Positions 27,632 to 36,280 of a stretch of DNA of 64,000 nucleotides are shown here, one piece after another. The DNA is from Clostridium punense (GTDB lineage Bacteria > Bacillota > Clostridia > Clostridiales > Clostridiaceae). The notes under the pieces are model-generated. The model was not told where the DNA came from. It did not search any database and was given only the letters and a program-made list of their open reading frames with translations. Numbering within the stretch: the first letter of the stretch is position 1; each line of letters starts with the position of its first letter. Location: positions 186,001 to 250,000 of the forward strand of contig NZ_JAGGLL010000001.1 in assembly GCF_017874425.1 (NCBI RefSeq), given 5' to 3'. The position numbers and the translations under genes are program-made.

Positions 27632-30163
27632 TTATTCTATTCCTCTTATAGAATCAACAACACTTGAAGTAAAAAGTTTTCTTGAAGGCAGTATTGCTGC
27701 TATAACTGTAATAAAAGTAGTAATAACAAATACCACTGCTATCTCTAAGGTAGGAAAGCTCCATGCCATATCTGCTTTTATTACCCCTCTTCCCTTAATA
27801 TAAATTACATAGGTTGAAAGCATTCCCAAGGTTATTCCTACTATACTAGCGGCAACTCCATAAAACATTCCCTCATGTTTTATCATAGCTTTAACCTCAT
27901 CACTACCAAAGCCCAAAGCTCTCATCATTCCAATTTCTTTATTTCTAATCATTACATTCATATACATTATATTTATCAAGTTAATTACACTTACTATTGC
28001 TACTATGAATACAAGGCTGTATAGAGTCATAGATAACTTCACATTGGACTCTTTTGTTGCTTTAAGTTCTTCTTTAAAGGATTTTATGGTTAAATCTCTA
28101 GAAAGCTTCATGGTATCTCTTATTTCTTTTTCTGCTTGTTCATAGTTTGCATCCTTATTTAAGATAATATTTGCCTGCTGATAGTTATCAATGTTTAAAT
28201 AGTTTTTCATTGCATCTTCACTTACTATAAACATAATACTGGTACTAGCATCTACTGAAGCTAACATTTCTTCCTTAACCACAGCTCCTACTTCAAATAC
28301 TTCTTTTGAGTCTCTAACAGGATTTCCTTTTTCATCATAAATTGGATAGCTTATTTTAATTCGATCCCCAACTTTGATATTAGTATAATCTCTATAATTT
28401 AAATCCTGAGCTACTATAGCTAATTTCTTTTCTTTCATTTCATTTACATCTATATTTCCTTCAATTAGACCTGATTTTAACTTTTCAAGTTCTTCAGAGC
28501 TGTACCCCAAAGTTCTTGTTTCAAAAAAGTATTGCTTTTTATTAAATAGCTCCTTTAAATATGGGTTTCTATTACTATTAGCCTCTTGAAATTTTAAGCC
28601 TTTGCTAGTAACACTTTCTGTCGGCACATATACAGGTGAAGAAATTCTTCTCTCAGTTGAAATTTTCTCTACTCCTTTAATTTCAGAAAGCTTACTTATA
28701 TCTTTTTCAGTTAACCCATAATCTTTGGAAGTTCCAGAGGATAGTAATACAAAGTCACTTGGAAAATTCTTTCTAAAGTTCGCTATTGGGTCTGCAGAAC
28801 CTATCAAGTAATTTACACAGCTTAACATAATTATGGTTATAGATAGAGAAACTACTGTAGTTATAAATTTTTTCTTATTTCTATTTATATTCATGTATGC
28901 CATATTAGCTGGAAATTTAAATCTTTTTCTTAAAGTTCCATTACCTTCAAGGGAACTTTTAATTTTTCTTCCTTTTAAGTTTAAGTTATTATTAGAGCTT
29001 ATTGCTTCCATAGGAGATATTCTTGATGCCTTTACAGCTGGAAAGTATACTCCTATAATAATTGATAAAAATCCAACTACTAAAGCTGGCGTTATACCAG
29101 CCATAGGAATATGAAATAATCCATTTAAATTCCCCGTTGCGGAAGAAAGCATCATAACGGTCCTAACGGCTAGGCTTCCTAAAAATATTCCTATTGGAAT
29201 AAATATCATACCTAAGGTTATGCCTTCCCCTAGTACAATTCCCTTAATTCTAAGTGGTGACGCTCCAATGGCTCTTAGCATTCCAAATTCTTTTATTCTT
29301 TCTGTTATAGATATATTAAACACATTGAAAATGATAATACTTGCTACAGCTCCAATGATAATAAACAGCACCTTGAAAATTAATTCAAAGACTTTCCCAT
29401 ATTGCATAGTGGAAGTTTTAACATAATTTTCATTAAAGAATATTTTAGAATAATTATTTGTTGCTGCTAGCTGCATTGCAGTATCTGTCACAGAACTTGT
29501 AGGATTTATAAATATATACCCCTCATACTCTAAGTTTTGATTTTTCAAATTATCCTTAAGAAATTCTTTAGTTATATAACCCTTTGCTGTATTTTTATTA
29601 GGAAATTGATTATTAGTGTACTTAAAAGTTCCAACTAAAACAAAATTACTTTCCATCTCCTCTTGAAGTCTCTCACCCTCCAAAGTTCTATATTCCACAG
29701 TATGTGGAAACTTCATGGTATCCCCTATTTCATATTTTTGAGGGAATGCATCTAATACCCATTGCTCTAAAGCAATTTCATTTCCCTTTTGGGGATATCT
29801 CCCCTCTATTAAGTTAAAATTTAAAAATTCTGTAATGTTTTCATCATAGGCTTTAATATCTATATTAACTTTAGAATTTGGAATTCTATATTCGCCCAAA
29901 TTAGCAGCTATAGACATTTTCTCAACTGCAGAATCAGTCTTTAGCTCCTCAAATTTTCCATAATCTCTTGTGAAGAATGAAATATCATAGATACCTCCAG
30001 CGTCGTCAACCATCCTTTCATAGGATGTCTTGCTCACAGATTCTTGTATTATACTTAAAGAAACTATTAATGCTACTGATAGCACTATACCAATACCCAT
30101 AAATACAATACGCTTCTTATTCTTAATAATGTATCGTGGAATTATCCCCCAAAAACTCCTCAT
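27632..30163 (-). CDS. ABC transporter permease with two FtsX domains (first permease)
   Basis: 843-residue membrane protein with the same layout as the permease at 23581-26064: an N-terminal helix near 16-36, an external domain to about 255, three helices with the FtsX-like REFGMLRAIGASPLRIKG loop near 290-310, a basic linker, a second external domain, and three C-terminal helices with the matching loop NKEIGMMRALGFGSDEVKA. The repeated loop shows the internal duplication. First gene of the operon; start after GGGGGAG. Its leader contains an inverted repeat duplicated 600 bp upstream. Confidence 0.87.
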   Translation of the reverse strand: MRSFWGIIPRYIIKNKKRIVFMGIGIVLSVALIVSLSIIQESVSKTSYERMVDDAGGIYDISFFTRDYGKFEELKTDSAVEKMSIAANLGEYRIPNSKVNIDIKAYDENITEFLNFNLIEGRYPQKGNEIALEQWVLDAFPQKYEIGDTMKFPHTVEYRTLEGERLQEEMESNFVLVGTFKYTNNQFPNKNTAKGYITKEFLKDNLKNQNLEYEGYIFINPTSSVTDTAMQLAATNNYSKIFFNENYVKTSTMQYGKVFELIFKVLFIIIGAVASIIIFNVFNISITERIKEFGMLRAIGASPLRIKGIVLGEGITLGMIFIPIGIFLGSLAVRTVMMLSSATGNLNGLFHIPMAGITPALVVGFLSIIIGVYFPAVKASRISPMEAISSNNNLNLKGRKIKSSLEGNGTLRKRFKFPANMAYMNINRNKKKFITTVVSLSITIIMLSCVNYLIGSADPIANFRKNFPSDFVLLSSGTSKDYGLTEKDISKLSEIKGVEKISTERRISSPVYVPTESVTSKGLKFQEANSNRNPYLKELFNKKQYFFETRTLGYSSEELEKLKSGLIEGNIDVNEMKEKKLAIVAQDLNYRDYTNIKVGDRIKISYPIYDEKGNPVRDSKEVFEVGAVVKEEMLASVDASTSIMFIVSEDAMKNYLNIDNYQQANIILNKDANYEQAEKEIRDTMKLSRDLTIKSFKEELKATKESNVKLSMTLYSLVFIVAIVSVINLINIMYMNVMIRNKEIGMMRALGFGSDEVKAMIKHEGMFYGVAASIVGITLGMLSTYVIYIKGRGVIKADMAWSFPTLEIAVVFVITTFITVIAAILPSRKLFTSSVVDSIRGIE

Positions 30164-30303
30164 AATCTCCCCCCAATTTAATTGTTATTCAATTTTGTAT
30201 GGTATTAAGTTATTAAAAATTAGATAAAAAATGAAATGATTTATATAAGATCTGTTGCTAAAATTTTTATATGTATCTTAAATCCTAACTTAATATGAAA
30301 AGA

Positions 30304-30346
30304 GTATATTAATGCAGCTTACAACCTGTACACTGTATTAATATAC
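30304..30346 (-). promoter_or_regulatory. Inverted repeat in the ABC operon leader
   Basis: GTATATTAATGCAG and CTGTATTAATATAC are inverted with one mismatch, 15 bases apart. On the minus strand two direct CTGAAAATT-like repeats 11 bases apart lie just upstream (30362-30385). The duplicated leader at 30894-31010 keeps both features, which suggests an operator and an activator site rather than chance. Confidence 0.55.
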
Positions 30347-30574
30347 TACCTTATTTTACATAAATTTTCAGTAATTTTTCAGAATTTTACAAACAGTTAA
30401 TACTTTTTGAAACTTTTCTCTATAATAAAAGTTTCAAAAATCTTATCTTTATTAAATTTATAACTTATAATTAATTGCACTCCCCATAAATACTAGGGTT
30501 TCAGTTACAATAACTATGTAAATAAGTATCATCTTTATAAACTTATTCTGTTAAAAAAATATTCATTACTTTGC

Positions 30575-30780
30575 TTATTTTTTAACTCTTCTCTATTTAT
30601 ATACCCCTTCCAACTGATGGCTTATCTAACCATACTAAAAATAAAGTATAGCACTTTTTCCTAACCTACTAAGCCCAATAACTACAGTTATTTCCCCTTT
30701 ATATATTTCTAAATTTATATACTTAATAGCTATACCATGCTTTCCCTTCTTCTTAAACATTTTCTAAATAACCTGTTTAT
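30575..30780 (-). pseudogene. Decayed N-terminal fragment of an ABC ATPase gene
   Basis: Translated on the minus strand, one frame gives NLEIYKGEITVVIG-LSRLGKS, matching NLEIYKGEITVIIGPSGSGKS of the ATPase at 26066-26746, with Walker A damaged. GYLENV and DKPSVGRG in other positions match YLEKV and DKPSAGRV of the same protein. Stop codons and frameshifts interrupt it, and everything after about residue 75 is gone. It is a remnant of a further paralogue, not a pseudogene of either intact ATPase in place. Confidence 0.85.
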
Positions 30781-30893
30781 ATAAGAACTATATAAATATC
30801 CCCGAACTTATCATTTAAATACTTATGTACCAAAACTTATTAAAAAGACCTTATGAAAGCTTTATAGCTTTAAATATAAAAATATCATTAATA

Positions 30894-30948
30894 AAAGGTA
30901 GTATATTAATATAGAGTATTATTACCTATATTAATATACTACCTTTTA
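30894..30948 (-). repeat. Perfect 22-bp inverted repeat in the duplicated leader
   Basis: AAAAGGTAGTATATTAATAT plus AG (30894-30915) is exactly inverted at 30927-30948 around 11 bases. The half TATTAATATACTACCTT is shared with the inverted repeat at 30304-30346. It precedes the ATPase remnant on the minus strand and may also serve as a terminator for the subtilase gene. Confidence 0.7.
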
Positions 30949-31085
30949 TTGGAATATTACTCAGTAAATCTTCAGAGTCTTATAAATAGCTATATCCTTT
31001 ATTACCAAATTATAGAAACATCATGCATAATTTAATCGCATAGAATTAACTTTTTTTACCTAGTTATTTATCCTACCTAACAGCT

Positions 31086-32315
31086 TTAGTTGAGCAACTT
31101 TAGTTTATTAATTAAATCTACAGGACTTACCACATGCTTAATTTCAAAGGTTTTTGATTTATAATCAACCTTAGTTGCCTTACTGGTTTCCATAGCTGTC
31201 TTCCAGAAAAGTTCAGGAGTAACCTCTGGGTTTGCTTCACAAGCTAGCACATATAATCCTGAGATATATGGTACAATCCAACTATATGCGCCGTATCTAT
31301 AAAAAGTATATTCATCATCATAATTAGATCCAGCTATAGTTCTTGAATCCATAGGAAAATATAAGCAATTTTTATCACTATCTAGAAATTGTTCGGGAGT
31401 TTTTCTAGAAAAAATCGCCCCCTCCCAAAACTTTCCTGCTGAGTAAGATGAAACCTCATTGGGATTGTTTGTTGGATGTCTACCTGCTCCTGTAAATTCA
31501 AATCCATGAGTGTCAGGTAATGATGTAGAAATAGTGAATATTCCTTCTTTGGTTGCCTTATCAACAGCTTCCTTAAATTCTTTATAACCTTTATCTTCGG
31601 GAAGACATCCCATTGACATGGAGATAACTTTTATTTTCTTATTTTTTGGTAATCCCTTATTTAATTCAATAACCTTATCTATTGCAATTGCTACTTTTTC
31701 AAAATCATATCTTGAACTTCCACTTTTGTCTGTATAAGTATTATTCACTGCAAAATAATATATATCTGCTTTTGGTGCCACTCCTACAGTTTTTCCCGCT
31801 GCAATAGATGCCACAGCTGGACCATGCATAAGATTGTCTGTTCTTGGATTAAATAATTCTTCATAGTGCTTTATTCTGTCATAATATTCTTTATGCTTGT
31901 TTTTTAAAGGTGAATCTAATATTGCTATACCTATATTTTTACCTGTTATTCCTTGTTTGTGTAGCTTTCTAACTTCAAGTCCTGGATCTTTACCCATGTC
32001 CAATATTTCTTTTGGATTATAATCCTTTGGCATTTTGTCTTTGCTTGGCCACTTTGTTGTAGTGTCAAAATATGCATAAAATAAGTCTTTACTTCTATCA
32101 TTTATATCTAACGCTGATAAATCTTTTCCTCTCAAGTCAACTTGCATTAAGTTAACTTTTTTTGGACTTGGAAAATCTTCTTCAAAAGCAGGCAACTCGT
32201 AAGTCTTCTGTAAATAATTTGAAACTTCCTTATCTTTTAAAAGTTTATTATTTAAAAGATATCCACCACAGAATAATATAACTATAGCTATAGCTACTAA
32301 TATAGATTTTTTCAT
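31086..32315 (-). CDS. Membrane-anchored subtilisin-like (S8) protease, atypical
   Basis: Extracytoplasmic serine protease-like protein of 409 residues. An N-terminal hydrophobic helix (5-22) acts as signal or anchor; ILFC-GG is not a standard lipobox. The triad can be placed as Asp134 (AILDSP), His164 (MHGPAVASIAAG) and Ser345 (GAYSWIVPYISG). The serine motif departs from GTSxAxP, and the segment FTISTSLPDTHG, where subtilases have the oxyanion Asn, lacks it. The enzyme may be slow, narrow in specificity or inactive. It lies between the ABC operon remnant and the two-component genes, transcribed alone. Start after AAAGGAG. Confidence 0.8.
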   Translation of the reverse strand: MKKSILVAIAIVILFCGGYLLNNKLLKDKEVSNYLQKTYELPAFEEDFPSPKKVNLMQVDLRGKDLSALDINDRSKDLFYAYFDTTTKWPSKDKMPKDYNPKEILDMGKDPGLEVRKLHKQGITGKNIGIAILDSPLKNKHKEYYDRIKHYEELFNPRTDNLMHGPAVASIAAGKTVGVAPKADIYYFAVNNTYTDKSGSSRYDFEKVAIAIDKVIELNKGLPKNKKIKVISMSMGCLPEDKGYKEFKEAVDKATKEGIFTISTSLPDTHGFEFTGAGRHPTNNPNEVSSYSAGKFWEGAIFSRKTPEQFLDSDKNCLYFPMDSRTIAGSNYDDEYTFYRYGAYSWIVPYISGLYVLACEANPEVTPELFWKTAMETSKATKVDYKSKTFEIKHVVSPVDLINKLKLLN

Positions 32316-33004
32316 AATAACGTATCTCCTTTTATCAAATTTTTGCCTTGAATATTTGATAGAGGAAATTAATCAACTATAAACGCAACATTAATTTTGT
32401 AAATCAGAACCATATAAAGGCAATAAAAACACAAAATCTATTATATTTTTATGAATTCGTCAGAATATAAGTTATTACATTACGTTTTAATATTTCTTTA
32501 AATGCAGGATTTTTAGTTATTAACTTCCATAATATTTTTCTTTACAAAATAATGTTATCAGAATTACATTTTGAAACAATAGAAAAGATATGAAAAGGAA
32601 TTTTTAAGACATGAGAGGAATTTTATTTTTTTAAATTCCTCTCATGTCTAGTCTTTTCCCTTTCATTTCTATGGTATTTACTTATGAACTTAATTATGGT
32701 ATTTACTATAATATAAGGTACGGAGAATTTCCTTAGGAGGACTTCATTAAAAGAATTTTTGCATCCTTATTGTGGTCAACTTTGTTTTTTTGTTCCACAT
32801 TTATAGTTATACCACTATTACCTATGCTAAATATCAGGGTCTACTAATTTCATATGTTTCTTTAATATATTAGTCATAGTAACAAAGTCACCTTATCCAA
32901 ATCACTAATTAATATGTTAGGTGTTTGGTTAGTTGCACTAACAGGTGTTATAATCTAACGCAGTGAGACTTGCACTTATTTATGAGGTTCTCCCTCCTAA
33001 AAGA
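32316..33004. other. Region between the histidine kinase and subtilase genes
   Basis: 689 bp. A strong hairpin stands at 32607-32649. Downstream of the kinase stop, the minus strand has AGGAGGGAG followed by a frame that closes after about a dozen codons. The plus strand has AGGAGG before an ATT-started hydrophobic frame of about 33 codons (32750-32849). Neither is a confident gene; both may be remnants. Confidence 0.45.
32607..32649. terminator. Strong bidirectional hairpin
   Basis: AGACATGAGAGGAATTT (32607-32623) is exactly inverted at 32633-32649 around a T-rich nine-base loop. T-rich flanks exist on both strands. It probably ends the two-component transcript on the minus strand and insulates the subtilase gene. 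Confidence 0.65.
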
Positions 33005-34255
33005 TTATTTAAAAATTAATCTGAATACTGTATTACCTTCTTCCAAAGATAGTTGTATCTCCCCACCATTTCCTTCAACTATCTTTTTCACATTATAAAG
33101 TCCAAGCCCTCTCCCAACCTTTCCTTTAGTTGTAAAGCCTCTTTGGAATATGTTATTTATATCTTCAGCCTTAATAATACCACTATTACTAACTTCTAAA
33201 ACATTCATATTTTCTTCAAAATAAGTTTTTACCGTTAAACACTTCTCCTCTTGATACTTTTCTAACACCTCAAAACCGTTGTCAATTAGGTTTGTTAAAA
33301 CTTCAACTAGTTCATAATCCCTTAAGGATGTTTCAAGTAATGAATTTTCTATAATGTATTTAAATTTAATATTTAATTTATTAGCTTCGTGAAGCTTACT
33401 GTATACTATAGCACTAAGTATTGAGTTGTCTATATATATCATATTTTCTAGACTTTGCATAGAATTGCTTAGGCTGTTAATGTAACTTTTAACATTATAA
33501 CAATTCTCATTTCTTTTACTTAATTCTACAAGACCACTTATTATACTTAAGTGGTTTTTAAAATCATGCTGTCTTTCTCTTATTTCTTCTGTGATACTTC
33601 TCAGAACCTCTCCATATTTAGCTTTAACTGATATTTCTCTTCTTTCATGCTCTACTCTTACAATATAAAAATACATTATAGTGTTTATAATAAACATTGT
33701 TGAAAGAATTAAAACAAAACTTATCCAATTGTCTAAAATTATATCATTATCATAGTCCCATAAAACCTTTGATACTAAAATATATCCAAGTAAATTAGTA
33801 ATGAAATAAGTCATTATTTTTTTATCTATTTTAATCATTAGTTTTTTATTGAATACCGGTACATACCTGCAAATGGTAAAAGATAAAAATATAATTAATA
33901 TATTAATACTTACACTAATAATAAAATTATCCATATCTATTGCAATAAAAATTCCAAATAGTGATATACCAACAATTTGAAAAACCATAAGTATAAGTAA
34001 AGTAAGCAAAAACTCCAGCAAAGCCTGAACAATAGTCCTATGATAAATATAACTTACTAATAATACAAGCACTAAATAACTTAAAATTGTATTGGCATAA
34101 AAATTAAATTGAGTTACAGCATTTATCAATGATGTGATAATTAGTATTAGCAAATTCTTAGATAAACTTATCTTTTTTGATACAAGGTTGCTCCATAAAA
34201 TCGTTATTGAAATCATTTCTGTAAACGTTATTATAAAACTCTCAACAACACCCAT
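33005..34255 (-). CDS. AgrC-like sensor histidine kinase (GHKL type)
   Basis: Membrane sensor kinase of 416 residues. Six or seven hydrophobic segments fill residues 5-200. A coiled region leads to the HPK10-type H-box RQHDFKNH (phospho-acceptor His230), then the N-box IDNGFEVLEKY near 325 and the G-box GRGLGLYNVKKIVE near 385-398. This architecture is that of AgrC and related quorum-sensing kinases, which usually detect peptides. No agrB or agrD gene is recognisable beside it, so the signal is unknown. 23 bp separate it from the response regulator; GGGGGA precedes the start. Confidence 0.9.
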   Translation of the reverse strand: MGVVESFIITFTEMISITILWSNLVSKKISLSKNLLILIITSLINAVTQFNFYANTILSYLVLVLLVSYIYHRTIVQALLEFLLTLLILMVFQIVGISLFGIFIAIDMDNFIISVSINILIIFLSFTICRYVPVFNKKLMIKIDKKIMTYFITNLLGYILVSKVLWDYDNDIILDNWISFVLILSTMFIINTIMYFYIVRVEHERREISVKAKYGEVLRSITEEIRERQHDFKNHLSIISGLVELSKRNENCYNVKSYINSLSNSMQSLENMIYIDNSILSAIVYSKLHEANKLNIKFKYIIENSLLETSLRDYELVEVLTNLIDNGFEVLEKYQEEKCLTVKTYFEENMNVLEVSNSGIIKAEDINNIFQRGFTTKGKVGRGLGLYNVKKIVEGNGGEIQLSLEEGNTVFRLIFK

Positions 34256-34278
34256 AAATCCCCCATTAATACATAAAC

Positions 34279-35010
34279 TTACTGTATTTCACCTTTAAAT
34301 ATTTTAAAAACCTTATCCTTAAAATTATAGCTTACCAAAGCCTTTTCATCATGTCCCTGAAAGCCTATCTCCCAGGATTTAGAACCTATTTTTCCTATTT
34401 TTTTTATTTCTTTTGTATTTACAATAAAAGACTTATGACACTGGACAATATAATCACAGCTAATCTTTTCTAGAATTTCTTTCAATCTCATACCTAATAT
34501 TTTAAAAGCTCCATTCTTAGTATGAATTGTACACGTTTTTATCCTCACTTCTACAAATAGAATTTCCTCAATATAAAACTTCATTGATAATCTTTGCTCT
34601 ATTTCAAAAACCACATACTTTTTCTTCATTTCTTTGATGTCTTTTCCGTTTCTAATAAACTTATTCGTAAGTTCAATTACTTTTTCCTTATTATAAGGCT
34701 TCTCAATGTAATCGTAGCAATGAAGTTGCTTGAAGGCATCAATCATATACCCCATATGAGTTGTAATGAAGATAATCCATGCTAATTCGTATCTATAATC
34801 TTTTCTGAGTTCCTTGGCTAGAGATATCCCAGAAGAGTTTTTTAAGTGAATATCTATGTAGAAAAGATCAATCAAAACTTCTCTCCCCATTGTTAATGCT
34901 TCTTCTTTATCTTCAGCTTCATATATATTTAAATCTACACTTATTTCTTGCAAAATCCTTTTTAGATTTTCTCTTTGTAATTTATTATCCTCTACTACTA
35001 AAACATTCAT
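34279..35010 (-). CDS. AgrA-like response regulator (REC-LytTR)
   Basis: 243 residues. The N-terminal receiver domain has acidic residues EDN at 7-9, the phosphorylation site Asp53 (YIDIHL), a Thr near 88 and Lys109 in EKPY. The C-terminal LytTR DNA-binding domain spans about 135-235 and includes the QCHKSFIVN segment typical of this fold. It probably controls its own operon or nearby genes through LytTR direct repeats, which I could not identify. First gene of the pair; GGGGGG precedes the start. Confidence 0.92.
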   Translation of the reverse strand: MNVLVVEDNKLQRENLKRILQEISVDLNIYEAEDKEEALTMGREVLIDLFYIDIHLKNSSGISLAKELRKDYRYELAWIIFITTHMGYMIDAFKQLHCYDYIEKPYNKEKVIELTNKFIRNGKDIKEMKKKYVVFEIEQRLSMKFYIEEILFVEVRIKTCTIHTKNGAFKILGMRLKEILEKISCDYIVQCHKSFIVNTKEIKKIGKIGSKSWEIGFQGHDEKALVSYNFKDKVFKIFKGEIQ

Positions 35011-35508
35011 AAAATTCCCCCCATGTGATTTTATAAACTTTAGAAAGAACTTGCTTATAACTTCTCTTCTATTTTTAGTTATTTATTATTTTCTAAATAC
35101 TTCGACAATAGCTTCAAAAATTCCTACTTGATTTATTAACTTTTACAATTATGCTATGCTATGTTTTTACTGTATTCTCATTTAAATGCTTAGTAAAAAA
35201 TTAGCAGTATTGTATTGAATTTCTCATGTAGATTCAACTCTATTGTCTTCAATCAATTTACTCATAAAAAAGAGTTTTTCAAGCATCCAAGTTGTAAAAT
35301 ATAGCGTAAAAATTAATGCCATTCATATTATTTTATTGTCTAATTCCTCCTTTATCAAATAGGTCATATCTTTTTAGCCAGTTTAAATACATACCTTAGT
35401 ATATTTCTTTATAAGAACACATAAATATATAATAAATAAGCTAGCATTCCTGCTAGCCTTTGACTTTATTATTTAAAATTAAATGTAGATCTTGCCAATT
35501 AGATCTTT
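35011..35508. other. Intergenic region upstream of the response regulator gene
   Basis: About 500 AT-rich bases with the terminator of the small membrane-protein gene at the right. A sequence TTTCTTTATAAGAACACATA (35406-35425) recurs nearly unchanged at 36010-36029. I see no gene. Confidence 0.5.
35438..35460 (-). terminator. Terminator after the small membrane-protein gene
   Basis: GCTAGCA and TGCTAGC form a tight stem with a four-base loop; the minus strand continues TTATTTATTATAT. Confidence 0.6.
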
Positions 35509-35721
35509 CTAAGCTTCCTTGACCTTCCAGAAAGATTTTTTCCATTGCTTTAGTCTTTGATAAGATTCCTCTTTTATTCCGCCTATAATCTCAAATGTAA
35601 TTCCTAAAGCAAAGGTCATTCCTACAATAAACTCAGGAGTATTAAAGAAAATATTTTCTACTCCGGAAAGTGCAATTAGTAATAACCCAATTTTCATTTC
35701 TGTCCTCATATTATTAACCAC
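35509..35721 (-). CDS. Small two-helix membrane protein, unknown function
   Basis: I do not recognise the family. The frame of 70 codons from GTG 35721 is preceded by GAAGGGAG at seven bases; a longer frame to 35763 has no such site. Two hydrophobic segments (about 12-27 and 32-48) are followed by a basic tail rich in Lys and Trp (QRLKQWKKSFWKVK), the pattern of a small inner-membrane protein with its C-terminus in the cytoplasm. It stands alone between terminators, upstream of the AgrA-like gene. Confidence 0.6.
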   Translation of the reverse strand: MVNNMRTEMKIGLLLIALSGVENIFFNTPEFIVGMTFALGITFEIIGGIKEESYQRLKQWKKSFWKVKEA

Positions 35722-36280
35722 AGTATCACTCCCTTCTAAAATTAAACATAAATGTATTCTCAATACAGTTCTTACTTACTTTATATTATCATTTCTTCTT
35801 ATTTATTTCAAACAAATCTTGTAAGTAGTAAATTTAAAGCATAACACTTATTTTCTTTCCCCCCCACCTATAAAATAAATGTCCCTTCAACTTCATTGCT
35901 GCCAAAAATAATATAAGCCAGATTCTACTTATTTTAGTGTCCTTTTGCTACTTGAAAAATAGTCAATGTAGCCCAAACCTGCATAAACACTATATATTGT
36001 TATATTCTTTTCTTTATAAGAAGACATAAATATATGGCGAAATATTCTTATATGGTTATAAATATAAATTGAAATTAATACATAAACATATATTTTTATA
36101 GCCCTGAGGGTTCATTGTTAAACTTTCACTATATGGAAGATGCTTATCTTTATACTACATCTCCTTATTATCGGTTGAGTTTTACTATTGTAACTCTATG
36201 AAATAAAAAAGCCAGCATCTCTGCCAGCTCTTAGTTTAGTATTTTTCATTTACACTCTATTAGTGTTATGGTAAGATTTC
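35722..36280. other. Intergenic region
   Basis: Around 560 AT-rich bases between the small membrane-protein gene and the flavin reductase-like gene. It holds the terminator of the latter, and a diverged duplicate of sequence seen at 35404-35432 occurs at 36008-36036. I see no gene. Confidence 0.5.
36204..36230 (-). terminator. Terminator of the flavin reductase-like gene
   Basis: On the minus strand AGCTGGCA pairs with TGCTGGCT (two G-U pairs) around GAGA, followed by TTTTTTATTT. Confidence 0.82.

Larger units (their letters stand above)
30164..31085. other. Long region upstream of the ABC operon with duplicated leader and gene remnant
   Basis: 922 bp without an intact gene. It contains the operon leader with inverted repeat (30304-30346), a decayed ABC ATPase fragment (30575-30780) and a second copy of the leader (30894-31010). 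After the inverted repeats the two leaders share diverged but alignable sequence (TCAGTAA-TTTTCAGA type). The segment 30420-30560 shows nothing I recognise. Confidence 0.75.

Noticed and set aside
32940-33000. AgrB or AgrD gene downstream of the kinase
   Set aside because: An AGGAGGGAG is followed by a frame without ATG that stops after about 12 codons, and no agrB-like hydrophobic frame follows; at most a remnant.
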